Of a stretch of 64,000 nucleotides of DNA, positions 17,658 through 27,113 are shown in pieces. The position numbers were made by a program, and so were the translations under genes. The notes beneath the pieces are model-generated. The model worked only from the letters and a program-made list of their open reading frames with translations, searched no databases and was not told the DNA's origin. This stretch comes from Pseudomonadota bacterium. GTDB taxonomy: Bacteria; Pseudomonadota; Alphaproteobacteria; Rhizobiales; Devosiaceae. The stretch spans positions 145,516 to 209,515 of the forward strand of contig JAEWBN010000013.1 of the NCBI GenBank assembly GCA_023391095.1, written 5' to 3'. Each line of letters begins with the position of its first letter. Positions within the stretch are counted from its first letter, which is position 1.

Positions 17658-19574
17658 CTATGCGCGCTGCTGCTCGGTTTCCTCGGCTTGGTTGAAGGCA
17701 TAGCGGTTGCGCCCTTCGGTCTTCGCCCGGTAGACCGCGCTGTCGGCCTCGAATTGCAGCCTCTCGATGGAAATTTCGCCCGCGCGGAACAGGGCAATGC
17801 CGATACTGGCGCCGATCTCGATGCGATGGCCGCTGACCTCGAAGGGCGCGGAAATCGACTTGATGATGCGGTTGGCGGCAAGCACGGAATAGTCCTCGTT
17901 CTCGACCTCACCCAGCACCACGGCAAATTCGTCGCCGCCCAGCCGTGCCGCCAGGTCATTGTCGCGCAGGATATTGCCCAGCCGTTCGGCCACCATGCGC
18001 AGCAGGGCATCACCGGCGGCGTGGCCGAATGTGTCATTGGCCTGCTTGAAGCGGTCAAGATCGACATAGAGCAGGGCGCCCGGCTGGCCGGCATGGGCAG
18101 GCGACCACAATTGGGAAAAGTGCTCGGCAAGGCGAATGCGGTTGGGCAGGCCGGTCAGGCTGTCGTGGTAGGCCTGGTGGCTGATGCGCAGCTGCAGGCG
18201 CTTGCGGTCATTGATGTTTTCGAGCGTGCCGATCCATTCGGCCGGTTCGCCGCTGGCATCGGTGATCATCGCGCCGCGGAAATTGACCCAGACCCAGTCT
18301 TCCGTTCCGGTCAGCACGCGCACCTCGGCCGTCACGGTGCTCGCCTTGTCCAGAATGGCTTGCCGCAGCGCTGCCATCAGGGCCGGCATGTCCTCGGGAT
18401 GAACCCGCTCGGTCCAGCCCCGGCCCAAGGCCGTACTCGCCGGTGCGTCGGTAAACTCTTCCCAGCCCTCGATCTCGATCACATGACCATTGAGATCGGT
18501 GCGCCAGGTGACCATGGCCCCCACCTTGGCAACAGCGGAATAGCGCTTCGAGGAAATGGCCAGCTGCGCTGCGCGCGCGGCCAGCCGCGAGTGGGAATCG
18601 AGCTGGGCCCGGTAGAGCATGTCGAGCTCGCTGATGGCGGTATCGGGCGCCAGGGGGAGGGGATCGGTGCTGTCACTGGCGATGGCGCGGGAACGCTGCA
18701 CCATTGCCGAAATGGGGTCGGTAATGCGCTTGGACAGAAGCAGCGCCAGCATCACCGCAATGACGATGGCGATCAGGGTGCCAAAGCCAAAGGCGATCAG
18801 CGGGTTTTGCCAGCGAGCGTCCAGAATGGCCTTGGGCATGCCCACCACGACCACCCAGCCGGGCGTCGCCTCGATGGTGGCAAAGCCGAAGCTGATGGAG
18901 GTGCCGTCGAAAGCAATGGCATTGAAGGCGCCGCTGGGCGCGCCAACGTCGAGCAGCGCCTGCCAGGTCGGCACTGGCTTGCCCAGGTTCTCGGCAGCCG
19001 CCACCGAGCGGGTGATCATGCGGCCATTGCCGTCGACAACGGCGACAAGCATGCCGCTGGCTGCCACGTCGCCAAAGGAAATCTTGTCGGAAATGGCCAG
19101 GGAGTCCGCCGTCATGGTCAGCACGGCGCCCGATCCGGTTTCCAGCGGTACCCGGAAGGTCAGGCGGGCGCTTTCGCCGGGATGGATGTCCACGAGGTTG
19201 GTGACGCTCCAGGGCGGCAGCACGGACATGCCGATATCGGGCGAGGAGACGATGGATGTCCGACCCCGGAAATGGCGATTGATGATGTTGAGTTCGGGAG
19301 CATATTCGCCGGCGCGGCTGCGGGCATTGGCCTGCCGCCCGATGGTGCGGATCATTTCGATGTCCGACAGCAGCGTGCCGTGCACCATGGAGGCAATGAC
19401 CTTGGCATTGTCCACGAGGCTCGATTCTGCGGCTTGGCGATCGGTCTGGGCGGTCCGCACCATGACCATGGCCAAAAGCAAGATCGGCGGCAACAGGGCA
19501 GCCAGGATGATCAGGCTGAAGAATGTGCGTACCGAGATACGACGCTTTTCACCGCGTGACGCTGACGCCGGCAT
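17658..19574 (-). CDS. Membrane diguanylate cyclase with Cache-like sensor, PAS and GGDEF domains
   Basis: A 638-aa protein predicted to make cyclic di-GMP. It has one membrane helix at about 18-42, a periplasmic sensor domain (about 45-270, Cache-like), a second membrane helix at about 272-295 (FGFGTLIAIVIAVMLALLL), a HAMP-like linker, a PAS domain (about 350-465) and a GGDEF domain. The active-site GGDEF is intact at 546-550. An inhibitory RxxD site (RDND) lies exactly five residues before it, so product inhibition is likely. No EAL domain follows. It lies directly downstream of flhA on the same strand, suggesting a link between c-di-GMP and motility. Confidence 0.9.
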   Translation of the reverse strand: MPASASRGEKRRISVRTFFSLIILAALLPPILLLAMVMVRTAQTDRQAAESSLVDNAKVIASMVHGTLLSDIEMIRTIGRQANARSRAGEYAPELNIINRHFRGRTSIVSSPDIGMSVLPPWSVTNLVDIHPGESARLTFRVPLETGSGAVLTMTADSLAISDKISFGDVAASGMLVAVVDGNGRMITRSVAAAENLGKPVPTWQALLDVGAPSGAFNAIAFDGTSISFGFATIEATPGWVVVVGMPKAILDARWQNPLIAFGFGTLIAIVIAVMLALLLSKRITDPISAMVQRSRAIASDSTDPLPLAPDTAISELDMLYRAQLDSHSRLAARAAQLAISSKRYSAVAKVGAMVTWRTDLNGHVIEIEGWEEFTDAPASTALGRGWTERVHPEDMPALMAALRQAILDKASTVTAEVRVLTGTEDWVWVNFRGAMITDASGEPAEWIGTLENINDRKRLQLRISHQAYHDSLTGLPNRIRLAEHFSQLWSPAHAGQPGALLYVDLDRFKQANDTFGHAAGDALLRMVAERLGNILRDNDLAARLGGDEFAVVLGEVENEDYSVLAANRIIKSISAPFEVSGHRIEIGASIGIALFRAGEISIERLQFEADSAVYRAKTEGRNRYAFNQAEETEQQRA

Positions 19575-19685
19575 TTCCCCATCCTTCCCTTGGCGAGGAC
19601 AATGGGGAAGGATGGCATGAAACCGGCAAAAGTACAGGGGCGGTCCGGCTTGGGGTTATCCGCTGATTAACTGCCGCGGGAGCGC

Positions 19686-21821
19686 TTATACGCTCCCCAC
19701 GGTCTTGAGGCGGATGCGCGGGTGCACTTCGTTCTGGCTCATGACCACCGTCTGGGGCCGGAACCGCTCGATGATGGAGCGTACATGCGGCCGGATCGAG
19801 GGCGAGGTGATGAGCACCGGCAGCTCGCCCTGCTGGGCGGCCCGCTCGAAAGCCGACTGCACGGCGCCGATGAACTGCTGCAGCTTGCTCGGCGCCATGG
19901 CCAGGTGCCGGTTGTCGCCATCGCCCATCATGGCTTCGGCAAAGTCGCGTTCCCATTGCGGAGACAGGGTCAACAGCGGCAGGTTGCCGTCCGGGCCCAT
20001 ATTGGCGGCGCAGATCTGGCGGCTGAGCCGGGCGCGCACATGCTCGGTGATGGTCTGGACGGACCGGCCCGATCCGGCGATCTCGGCCACCCCTTCGAGA
20101 ATGGTGGGCAGGTCGCGGATGGAAATGCGCTCGGTCAGCAGCGATTGCAGCACGCGCTGCAGGCCGGAAACGGAAATCTGGCTGGGGACGATGTCCTCGA
20201 CCAGCTTCTGCTGATCCTTGGGCAGGCCGGAAAGCAGGCTCTGCACATTGGCGTAGCTAAGGAGATCCGACACATTGGCCTTGAGCACTTCGGTCAGGTG
20301 CGTCGAGATCACCGTGGAAGGATCGATGATCGAGAGACCGCGCAGCTCGGCTTCGTCGCGCAGCGCCGGTTCGATCCAGGTCGCCGGCAGGCCGAAGGTC
20401 GGCTCGGTCGTGTGATGGCCCGGCAGGTCGATCTGGTTGCCATAGGGGTCCATGACCATGAGCTGGTTGGCATAGATCTGGCCCGATCCGGCTTCGACTT
20501 CCTTGATGCGCACCTTGTAGTCGTTGGGCTCGAGCTGCATGTTGTCGAGAATGCGCACCGGCGGCATGACAAAGCCCAGTTCCAGCGCCAGCTGACGGCG
20601 CAGCGCCTTGATCTGCTCGGTCAGCCGGTCAGAGCCGGTCTCGTCTTCCTTGACGAGGCTCAACAGCCCATAGCCCAGTTCAAGCTTGAGATCGTCGATC
20701 TTGAGAGCATCGCTGATCGGGGGCTCCGACGGCTGGGCACTGGCCGCAGGACCTGCCGCTGCGGCCTTGGCGAGGGTTTCGGCGGCTTCCGTGGCGATGC
20801 GGGCATCCTTGGAGCGTGTAGCGCGGAAGGCGGCATAGCCCACACCGCCGGCCAGTGCCAGAAAGGGCACGATCGGCATGCCCGGCAGAAAGGCCAGCGT
20901 CGCCATGACGGCGGCCGACATGCCCAGGGCGCGCGGATAGCCGGAAAACTGGGCGGTCAGCGCCTTGTCGGCCGCGCCGGTGACGCCCGACTTCGAGACC
21001 AGGATACCGGCGGCAGTCGACACGATCAGCGCCGGAATCTGGCTGACGAGGCCGTCGCCGATGGTCAGCAGGGTATAGACGCTGCCGGCTTCCTGGAAGG
21101 AAAGCCCTTCCTGCATGATGCCGATCAGCATGCCGGCGGCGATGTTGATGAAGGTGATGATCAGGCCGGCAATGGCGTCGCCGCGCACGAATTTGGACGC
21201 ACCGTCCATGTTACCGAAAAAGGCGCTTTCGCCTTCGAGGTCGGCGCGGCGCTTCTTGGCCGTGTCTTCATCGATCAGGCCGGCGCTGAGGTCGGCGTCG
21301 ATCGCCATCTGCTTGCCCGGCATGGCGTCGAGGCTGAAGCGGGCGGCCACTTCGGCGATACGGCCCGAGCCCTTGGTGATGACGATGAAGTTGACGATGA
21401 TCAGAATGATGAAGATCACCGTCCCGATCACGAAATTGCCGCGCGTCACGAAATTGCCGAAGGCCTCGATGACGTGGCCGGCCGCTGCGGTCCCGGTATG
21501 GCCGTCGCTCAGGATCAGGCGCGTCGTAGCGATGGACAGGCCCAGCCGCAGCATGGTGGCGATCAGCAGCACCGTGGGGAAGGCCGAGAATTCCAGCGGT
21601 TTCTGGATAAACAGTGCGGTCATCAGGATCATGACCGAAAAGACGATCGAGATCGCCAGCAGCATGTCCACCAGAAGCGGCGGCATGGGCACGATCAGGA
21701 TGACGATCAGCCCCATCACGCCGGCCGCGAGCGCAATGTCGCCCGAGCGCAGCATGTTCATGATCTGCGTCACGGACGGCAGCGAAAAAGACCCGCGCGG
21801 CGTGTTGGGGATATCGGTCAT
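19686..21821 (-). CDS. flhA: Flagellar export gate protein FlhA
   Basis: FlhA forms the nonameric ring of the flagellar type III export gate. The 711-aa protein has about eight membrane helices in its first 330 residues. The conserved cytoplasmic loop is RFSLDAMPGKQMAIDADL. A soluble C-terminal domain (about 365-711) docks FliI, FliJ and export chaperones. It is the last gene of the minus-strand set fliF-G-H-N-flbD-flhA. A palindromic element separates it from flbD. No obvious SD precedes the ATG. Secure. Confidence 0.97.
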   Translation of the reverse strand: MTDIPNTPRGSFSLPSVTQIMNMLRSGDIALAAGVMGLIVILIVPMPPLLVDMLLAISIVFSVMILMTALFIQKPLEFSAFPTVLLIATMLRLGLSIATTRLILSDGHTGTAAAGHVIEAFGNFVTRGNFVIGTVIFIILIIVNFIVITKGSGRIAEVAARFSLDAMPGKQMAIDADLSAGLIDEDTAKKRRADLEGESAFFGNMDGASKFVRGDAIAGLIITFINIAAGMLIGIMQEGLSFQEAGSVYTLLTIGDGLVSQIPALIVSTAAGILVSKSGVTGAADKALTAQFSGYPRALGMSAAVMATLAFLPGMPIVPFLALAGGVGYAAFRATRSKDARIATEAAETLAKAAAAGPAASAQPSEPPISDALKIDDLKLELGYGLLSLVKEDETGSDRLTEQIKALRRQLALELGFVMPPVRILDNMQLEPNDYKVRIKEVEAGSGQIYANQLMVMDPYGNQIDLPGHHTTEPTFGLPATWIEPALRDEAELRGLSIIDPSTVISTHLTEVLKANVSDLLSYANVQSLLSGLPKDQQKLVEDIVPSQISVSGLQRVLQSLLTERISIRDLPTILEGVAEIAGSGRSVQTITEHVRARLSRQICAANMGPDGNLPLLTLSPQWERDFAEAMMGDGDNRHLAMAPSKLQQFIGAVQSAFERAAQQGELPVLITSPSIRPHVRSIIERFRPQTVVMSQNEVHPRIRLKTVGSV

Positions 21822-21847
21822 GGGTGGTTGGTCCGCAATGCCTCTTC

Positions 21848-21916
21848 ACCTCTCCCTTCAAGGAAGAGGTTGGCCGACGGCCGCTGCGCGTCAACCATTC
21901 CTCCAAGGGGAGAGGT
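21848..21916. repeat. Imperfect intergenic palindrome between flbD and flhA
   Basis: ACCTCTCCCTT at 21848-21858 pairs with AAGGGGAGAGGT at 21905-21916. Inner segments (GGAAGAGGTTG with CAACCATTCC, and GGCCGACGGCC) also fold, giving a roughly 70-nt hairpin. A related CTCTCC/GGAGAG hairpin is at 35244-35270. It resembles dispersed intergenic repeats of rhizobial genomes, but the family cannot be named without a genome search. Confidence 0.55.
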
Positions 21917-21936
21917 AAGCCGGTGGCCTATTGCCA

Positions 21937-23304
21937 TCACGCCGCGCCCCGCTTTTCGCCGGGCTCGGGCACATGGACGCCCTCGTCGGCATACTGGTTG
22001 AGCTTGTTGCGCAGGGTGCGGATGGAGATGCCCAGGATGTTGGCGGCATGGGTGCGGTTGCCGAAAGTGTGGTCCAGGGTATCGAGAATGAGGTCGCGCT
22101 CCACATCGGCTACCGTCCGGCCAACCAGGGCGCGGCTCATCGCCTCCGCGGTCTGGGCAGCCATCTGCGCCGGGGAATGGGCGCGGGCGGCCTCGGCCAG
22201 GCCCATGCCGTCGGGCAGGACAATGGCTTCGGGGCCGATAATGTCACCCGAGGACAGCAGCACGGCGCGGTGCAGGGTGTTTTCCAGCTCCCGCACATTG
22301 CCCGGCCAGGGTGCCTTGACCAGGGCCTCGTGGGCCTCGGCGGAAAGAGTGCGCGGCGGGATGCCATTGGCCTTGGCATACTTGGCCACGAAATGCTCGG
22401 AAAGCGCGCGAATGTCGCCCGGACGCTCACGCAGCGGGGGCAGTTTCAGGTTGACGACGTTGAGGCGGAACAGCAGGTCTTCGCGGAAACTGCCTTCGCG
22501 CACCGCCTCGTTGAGGTTGCGGTTGGAGGTAGCGAGGATGCGGATATCCACCGGCACCGGCTTTGTGCCCCCGACGCGGTCGATGACACGTTCCTGGATG
22601 GCGCGGAGCAACTTGGCCTGCAGCCGCACATCCATTTCGGAAATTTCGTCCAGCAACAGCGTTCCGCCCGAGGCTTCCTCGAACTTGCCGATGCGACGGG
22701 CGACGGCGCCGGTAAAGGCACCCTTTTCGTGCCCGAACAGCTCCGATTCCAAGAGCGCCTCGGGGATGGCGGCGCAGTTGACGGAGATGAAGGGGCGGTT
22801 CGCGCGCTTGGAGCGGGCGTGAACATATTTGGCGATGACTTCCTTGCCGGTGCCGCTCTCGCCGGTGATCAGGATTGAAGCGTCTGAGCCGGCAATCTGC
22901 TCGGCCATCCTGACGACGCGCTCCATGGAGGGGTCGCGGTAGAGGAAGTCCGAGGTTTCCCGCGCCACGGCGGCGATCACGGCGGCGATCAGCTCGGCAT
23001 CGGGGGGCAGGGGGATATATTCCTTTGCCCCGGCGCGGATGGCGTTGACGGCCGCGGCAGCATTGGTCTCGACGCCACAGGCGACCACCGGGATGGCGAT
23101 GCGTTCGGCCTCGAGCCCGGCGATCAGCCCGGCAATGTCCATCATCACGTCGACCAGCAGCAGGTCCGCGCCCTTGCCGGCGCGCAGAGCGGCCAGCGCA
23201 ATTTCGGGGCTGGGGGCATGGGCCACCTTGGCGCCGCCGTCCATGGCCATCTTGGTGGCGGTGGACAACTGGCCTTCGAGAGCTCCGATGATGAGGAGGC
23301 GCAT
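21937..23304 (-). CDS. flbD: Sigma-54-dependent flagellar regulator FlbD
   Basis: A 455-aa enhancer-binding protein. It has an N-terminal receiver-like domain (1-120), an AAA+ domain (about 125-360) with Walker A GESGTGKE at 148-155 and the sigma-54 contact loop GAFTGA at 195-200, and a C-terminal Fis-type helix-turn-helix (HAANILGISIRTLRNKL). The receiver keeps an Asp at 52 but lacks the paired acidic residues near residue 8 (IIGALEG). This fits Caulobacter FlbD, whose activity is set by FliX, not by phosphorylation. Its place inside the flagellar operon fits a class III/IV activator. SD GGGAG precedes the ATG. Confidence 0.92.
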   Translation of the reverse strand: MRLLIIGALEGQLSTATKMAMDGGAKVAHAPSPEIALAALRAGKGADLLLVDVMMDIAGLIAGLEAERIAIPVVACGVETNAAAAVNAIRAGAKEYIPLPPDAELIAAVIAAVARETSDFLYRDPSMERVVRMAEQIAGSDASILITGESGTGKEVIAKYVHARSKRANRPFISVNCAAIPEALLESELFGHEKGAFTGAVARRIGKFEEASGGTLLLDEISEMDVRLQAKLLRAIQERVIDRVGGTKPVPVDIRILATSNRNLNEAVREGSFREDLLFRLNVVNLKLPPLRERPGDIRALSEHFVAKYAKANGIPPRTLSAEAHEALVKAPWPGNVRELENTLHRAVLLSSGDIIGPEAIVLPDGMGLAEAARAHSPAQMAAQTAEAMSRALVGRTVADVERDLILDTLDHTFGNRTHAANILGISIRTLRNKLNQYADEGVHVPEPGEKRGAA

Positions 23305-23315
23305 GGCTCTGCTCC

Positions 23316-23666
23316 CTATTGCGGCTTGATGATTTCGGTCATGGTAACCCCGAGCCGGTCTTCGACCAGCACGATTTCGCCACGGGCGACCAGACGGTCA
23401 TTGATGAAGATCTCGACCGCTTCGCCGACCTGCCGGTCCAGTTCGATCACGGTGCCGGTGTCGAGCTTGAGCAGGGACGAAACCGGCATCTTGGTACGAC
23501 CCAGAACCACCGAAACACGCACCGGCACGTCGAACACCGCTTCGAGGTCGGCAGCGGTGCGCTCGATATAGCCCAGGTCACGTTCGGTGGCTTCGGCGGG
23601 GCTCATTTCGTCCAGGTCCAGGCTTTCGCGGGCAGTGATGTCGTCTTGCGGATCGTTGGGGTTCAT
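23316..23666 (-). CDS. fliN: Flagellar motor switch protein FliN
   Basis: A 116-aa C-ring protein. After an acidic N-terminus the SpoA/FliN core is clear: VFDVPVRVSVVLGRTKMPVS, then LDTGTVIELDRQVGEAVEIF and a LVARGEIVLVEDRLGVTMTE end. I placed the start at 23666 (peptide MNPNDPQDD), where ATG overlaps the fliH stop by one base (TGATG); the frame is open upstream only because it shadows fliH. FliN binds FliH and helps localise export substrates and control rotation. Confidence 0.93.
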   Translation of the reverse strand: MNPNDPQDDITARESLDLDEMSPAEATERDLGYIERTAADLEAVFDVPVRVSVVLGRTKMPVSSLLKLDTGTVIELDRQVGEAVEIFINDRLVARGEIVLVEDRLGVTMTEIIKPQ

Positions 23667-24322
23667 CAGCCTTGTTCCTCTGCTCGCGGCGGCCCGCTGC
23701 GTGCGGCCAGGTAGGTGGCGATCTGACGGTCGATCTGGCGGGATATTTCGGCAATGTCGCGCACCAGTCCGCCATCCACCCATTCCAGCCGGCCATCACC
23801 AATGCGGATTTCGGGATCGCCCATCACCACCAGCCGCCCGGCATAGCCCGAGCTGGCGATCATGGCGCTGGCGTTGTCGCGGATGGCGTCGGCCAGGTCG
23901 GGATGGCAGCGGATCACCAGATGCGGCACGCCGGTGAGGCTGGGCAGGCATTCGGCGATCAGCGCTTCAAGTTCGGCCGTAGGGTGGCGCGCCACCAGAT
24001 GCAGCGCCAGCTTGCGGCCAATGCCGGCTGCCAGTTCGATGGCCGCCTGATGCTGGTCTGCCCGCGCCTCGTCGAAGGTCCGCGTAAGGTCCGCAACCTG
24101 GGTGGCCAGCGTCGCGGCGGCGGCGGCAATGGTCTGGGCGGCCATGGCAGCGGCGTCCTGCGCTCCGGCGGCGCGGCCTTCGGCATAGGCTTCGGCGCGC
24201 GCGTCGGCGATCAGCTGGGCCACCAGGTCCTCAGGAATGGTGGCCGGCTGGGGCACGACAACCGGCCGGGAGGGGCGGGTTTCGAGGTCCAGGTCGAAGG
24301 TGAAGCGGGCGGGGCTGGCCAT
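23666..24322 (-). CDS. fliH: Flagellar assembly protein FliH
   Basis: A 218-aa protein that regulates FliI and tethers it to the C-ring. Residues about 30-110 are Ala-rich and helical, the region that in FliH carries glycine-repeat-like helical packing. The C-terminal domain has IRCHPDLADAIRDN and GDPEIRIGDGRLEWVDGG, the FliH/V-type-E signature. I chose ATG at 24322, 4 nt after the fliG stop; a TTG at 24334 would extend it by four residues. It overlaps fliN at its end, so translation is coupled. Confidence 0.9.
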   Translation of the reverse strand: MASPARFTFDLDLETRPSRPVVVPQPATIPEDLVAQLIADARAEAYAEGRAAGAQDAAAMAAQTIAAAAATLATQVADLTRTFDEARADQHQAAIELAAGIGRKLALHLVARHPTAELEALIAECLPSLTGVPHLVIRCHPDLADAIRDNASAMIASSGYAGRLVVMGDPEIRIGDGRLEWVDGGLVRDIAEISRQIDRQIATYLAARSGPPRAEEQG

Positions 24323-24326
24323 GGCG

Positions 24327-25406
24327 TCACGCAATCATCTGGTCGTCGGACTTGGTCTTGAGGATGATGATCTCACCCTTTGCGGCCAGGTCTTTGGCGG
24401 TGGCGACCATGCGGGTCTGGGCGTCGTCCACGTCCTTGACGCGCACCGGGCCCATGCCCGCCATGTCGTCCTGCAGCAGCTTTGCGGCGCGGCCCGACAT
24501 GTTCTTGAAGAAGCTTTCCTTGAGCGTGTCGCTGGCGCCCTTGAGCGCCAGGGCCAGGTCGCGCTTGTCCAGCCGCGACAGCAGCGTCTGGATGGCCGAG
24601 GTTTCGAGCCGGGCCAGGTCCTCGAAGGTGAACATGAGCTGCTTGATGCGCTCGGCATCGTCGCGGCTGACTTCCTCGAGGCTGGTGATGAAGCGCGCTT
24701 CGGTCTGGCGGTCGAAGGCGTTGAAGATTTCGGCCATCTGCTCGTGGCTGTCGCGGCGCTTGGTGTGGTTGAGCGTCGACATGAATTCGGTGCGCAGGGT
24801 CATCTCGATTTTTTCGAGGATTTCCTTTTGCACCGGGTCGAGGCCCAGCATGCGCTGCACCACGTCCATGGCCAGCTCTTCGGGCAGGACGGCGATCACC
24901 TTGGAGGCATGCTCGGGCGCGATCTTGGACAACACCACGGCAATGGTCTGGGGATACTCGTTCTTGAGATAGGCGGCCAGCACGTCGGCCTGCACATTGG
25001 AGAGCTTTTCCCACATGTTGCGGCCGGCCGGCCCGCGGATTTCCTCCATGATCGCATCGACCTTGTCGGGCGGCAGGAAGCTCAGCAGCAGCCGTTCGGT
25101 GGAGTCGGTATTGCCCGACAGCGAGCCGTTGGAGGAAATGGTGGTGACAAATTCGATCATCAGGTCGTCGAGCATTTCCTGGGTGATCGGTCCCAGGCGC
25201 ACCATGGCGCGGCTCAACTGCTTGACTTCGAGTTCGTCCAGCTCGTCGAAAATGGGTTTGCCATAGTCGGGGCCCAGGGCCAGCAGCAGGGCCGCGGCCT
25301 TTTCGTCGCCCTTGAGCAGGCGCTGTTCGCCGCCGACCTGAAGCTGGCCGCCCGGCACGGCCGGGGTTGCGGAGAAATCGTCGTTGGATTGGGAAACCAG
25401 TGCCAT
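24327..25406 (-). CDS. fliG: Flagellar motor switch protein FliG
   Basis: FliG transmits torque from the stator to the rotor. The 359-aa protein has the three expected domains: an N-domain that binds FliF, a middle domain with the EHPQTIAVVLS-like segment (here EYPQTIAVVLSKIAPEHASKVIAVLP), and a C-domain with the charged torque helix (LLSRLDKRDLALALKGAS). It starts 5 nt after fliF and ends 4 nt before fliH. Secure. Confidence 0.96.
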   Translation of the reverse strand: MALVSQSNDDFSATPAVPGGQLQVGGEQRLLKGDEKAAALLLALGPDYGKPIFDELDELEVKQLSRAMVRLGPITQEMLDDLMIEFVTTISSNGSLSGNTDSTERLLLSFLPPDKVDAIMEEIRGPAGRNMWEKLSNVQADVLAAYLKNEYPQTIAVVLSKIAPEHASKVIAVLPEELAMDVVQRMLGLDPVQKEILEKIEMTLRTEFMSTLNHTKRRDSHEQMAEIFNAFDRQTEARFITSLEEVSRDDAERIKQLMFTFEDLARLETSAIQTLLSRLDKRDLALALKGASDTLKESFFKNMSGRAAKLLQDDMAGMGPVRVKDVDDAQTRMVATAKDLAAKGEIIILKTKSDDQMIA

Positions 25407-25411
25407 CGCCG

Positions 25412-27082
25412 TTATGCCGCGCTACCGAGCCAGTCGCGCACGATCAGCGCGGCCTGCTTGGGGTTTTCCTCGACCAGCGTGCCGACCGTCTTGAGTGTCT
25501 GCAGCTGGGTTTCGCCCATGGACTTGGCATTGGCGACCCAGGCGGGGGTCTTGTCGCGCGGCGCCTGCTCGATTTCCTCGATCAGTTCGCCATTGGCGCC
25601 GACAATGCCATTGTGTCCCACTTCGGCGGCCACGGGCAGGGCCAGCGGCTGGGTTTCGGGCGTCAGCACCTTCTTGAGCAGCGGACGCATGACAAAGAAG
25701 ACCAGGGCCAGTGCGATCAGCAGGGTCACCGCCATTTCGGCGCCATTCATCAGATCGTCGCGGGTAAAGTCGAGCATGCCGGCTTCGGCCGTGCCGGGCG
25801 CCGCCAGTTCGGGCCGCTCGGCAAAACGCATGTTGACCACTTCGACGCTGTCGCCACGCTCTGCCGAATAGCCCACGGCCGAGCGGACCAGCGTCAGGAT
25901 CTGGGTGATTTCGTCGGCGGTGCGGGGCGTATAGGTCATGTTGCCCGCCCCGTCGTCGGCATAGGTCCCGTCCACCACCACGGCCACGGAGAGCCGCTTG
26001 AGCTGGCCGGCCTCGACCACATTGGTCTGCACCGTCTTGGAAATCTCGTAGTTGACCACTTCCTCGGTGGACGTGCCCTGTTCGGTTGAACCGGCCGCGC
26101 CATTGTTCTGGCTGGCGCCGGGCAGCTCATTGGCCACGGTCACCTGGCCATTGGCGCCATTGGAGAGGTTCTCGCTTTCCCGCGTCTGCGTGGAACGAAC
26201 CACCTGCCCATCGGGGTCATAGGTTTCCTGGGTGGTGGTCGAGCGGTTGAAATCGAGCTCGGCGGCCACTTCGACGCGGGCCCGTCCGGCGCCGACCACA
26301 TTGGCCAGCATGTCTTCGAGGCGGGTGCGCAGGCGGTTTTCGACGCCCAGGATCCGTTCGTCGCTCTGGCCGGCCAGCGCACCGGCGGCATCTTCGCCCG
26401 TGCCCGAGGCCAAAAGCGTGCCCTGGTCATCGACAATGGACACCCGGCTCGGCGCCAGGCCATCGATGGCAGAGGCCACAAGGTGCTGGATGGCGCGGAT
26501 CTCGCCATTGGAGAGCTGGCCGCGTACGGAGAGGACGATCGAAGCCGAGGGGTCGCGGCGTTCGCGGCGGAACAGCTCGCGTTCGGGCAGCACCAGGTGC
26601 ACCCGTGCGGACTTGATGCGGGTCAGCGAGGAAATGGTGCGCGAGAGTTCGCCTTCGAGCGCGCGGACATTGTTGATGTTCTGCACGAAGCTGGTCGCGC
26701 CCAGCGTCGATTGCTGGTCGAAGATTTCGTAGCCGACCTGGCCGCTTGTCGGCAGGCCCTGGCCGGCCAGCGTCATGCGGGTGGTGGTGATCTGGTCGCG
26801 CGGCACCAGGATCGTTTCGCCTTCGCCGCGCAGCTCATAGGGGACGTTGAGCGTTTGCAACTCGGTCAGGATGGCCGAGGAATCTTCGAGGCTGAGGCCC
26901 GAATAGAGCGGGGCCATATTTGGGGTCTGGGCCCGCATGATGAGAAAGCCGAAAAAGCCCAGCATCAAGACGGCGACCATCGCCATGGCCGCGATGCGCG
27001 GCATGCCGATCCGGTTGATGAGGTTGGTCAGACTTTCCACGCCGCCACTCGACACTTTCAAATGCGGTCGCGGAGCCCCCAT
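25412..27082 (-). CDS. fliF: Flagellar MS-ring protein FliF
   Basis: FliF builds the MS ring in the inner membrane, the base on which the flagellum assembles. The 556-aa protein has a first membrane helix at about 30-50, periplasmic ring-building motifs (RGEGETILVP, then ARVHLVLPERELFRRERRDPSAS) and a second membrane helix near 450. The cytoplasmic tail that binds FliG includes KQAALIVRDWLGSAA at the end. The start (ATG at 27082) has a poor SD; GTG codons about 10 and 15 codons in are alternatives. First gene of the operon, with a CtrA-type box 32-48 nt upstream. Confidence 0.95.
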   Translation of the reverse strand: MGAPRPHLKVSSGGVESLTNLINRIGMPRIAAMAMVAVLMLGFFGFLIMRAQTPNMAPLYSGLSLEDSSAILTELQTLNVPYELRGEGETILVPRDQITTTRMTLAGQGLPTSGQVGYEIFDQQSTLGATSFVQNINNVRALEGELSRTISSLTRIKSARVHLVLPERELFRRERRDPSASIVLSVRGQLSNGEIRAIQHLVASAIDGLAPSRVSIVDDQGTLLASGTGEDAAGALAGQSDERILGVENRLRTRLEDMLANVVGAGRARVEVAAELDFNRSTTTQETYDPDGQVVRSTQTRESENLSNGANGQVTVANELPGASQNNGAAGSTEQGTSTEEVVNYEISKTVQTNVVEAGQLKRLSVAVVVDGTYADDGAGNMTYTPRTADEITQILTLVRSAVGYSAERGDSVEVVNMRFAERPELAAPGTAEAGMLDFTRDDLMNGAEMAVTLLIALALVFFVMRPLLKKVLTPETQPLALPVAAEVGHNGIVGANGELIEEIEQAPRDKTPAWVANAKSMGETQLQTLKTVGTLVEENPKQAALIVRDWLGSAA

Positions 27083-27113
27083 GACCGATGGGCAAAAATT
27101 ACCTACCGGATGG

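Noticed and set aside
17688..19559. 623-codon frame opposite the diguanylate cyclase
   Set aside because: Shadow frame; the GGDEF protein has all domain motifs.
19722..22001. 759-codon plus-strand frame opposite flhA
   Set aside because: Composition is His/Gly/Asp/Arg-rich, typical of the complement of membrane-protein codons; flhA is certain.
24237..25871. 544-codon frame opposite fliG and fliF
   Set aside because: Shadow of two flagellar genes; no start signal or domain.
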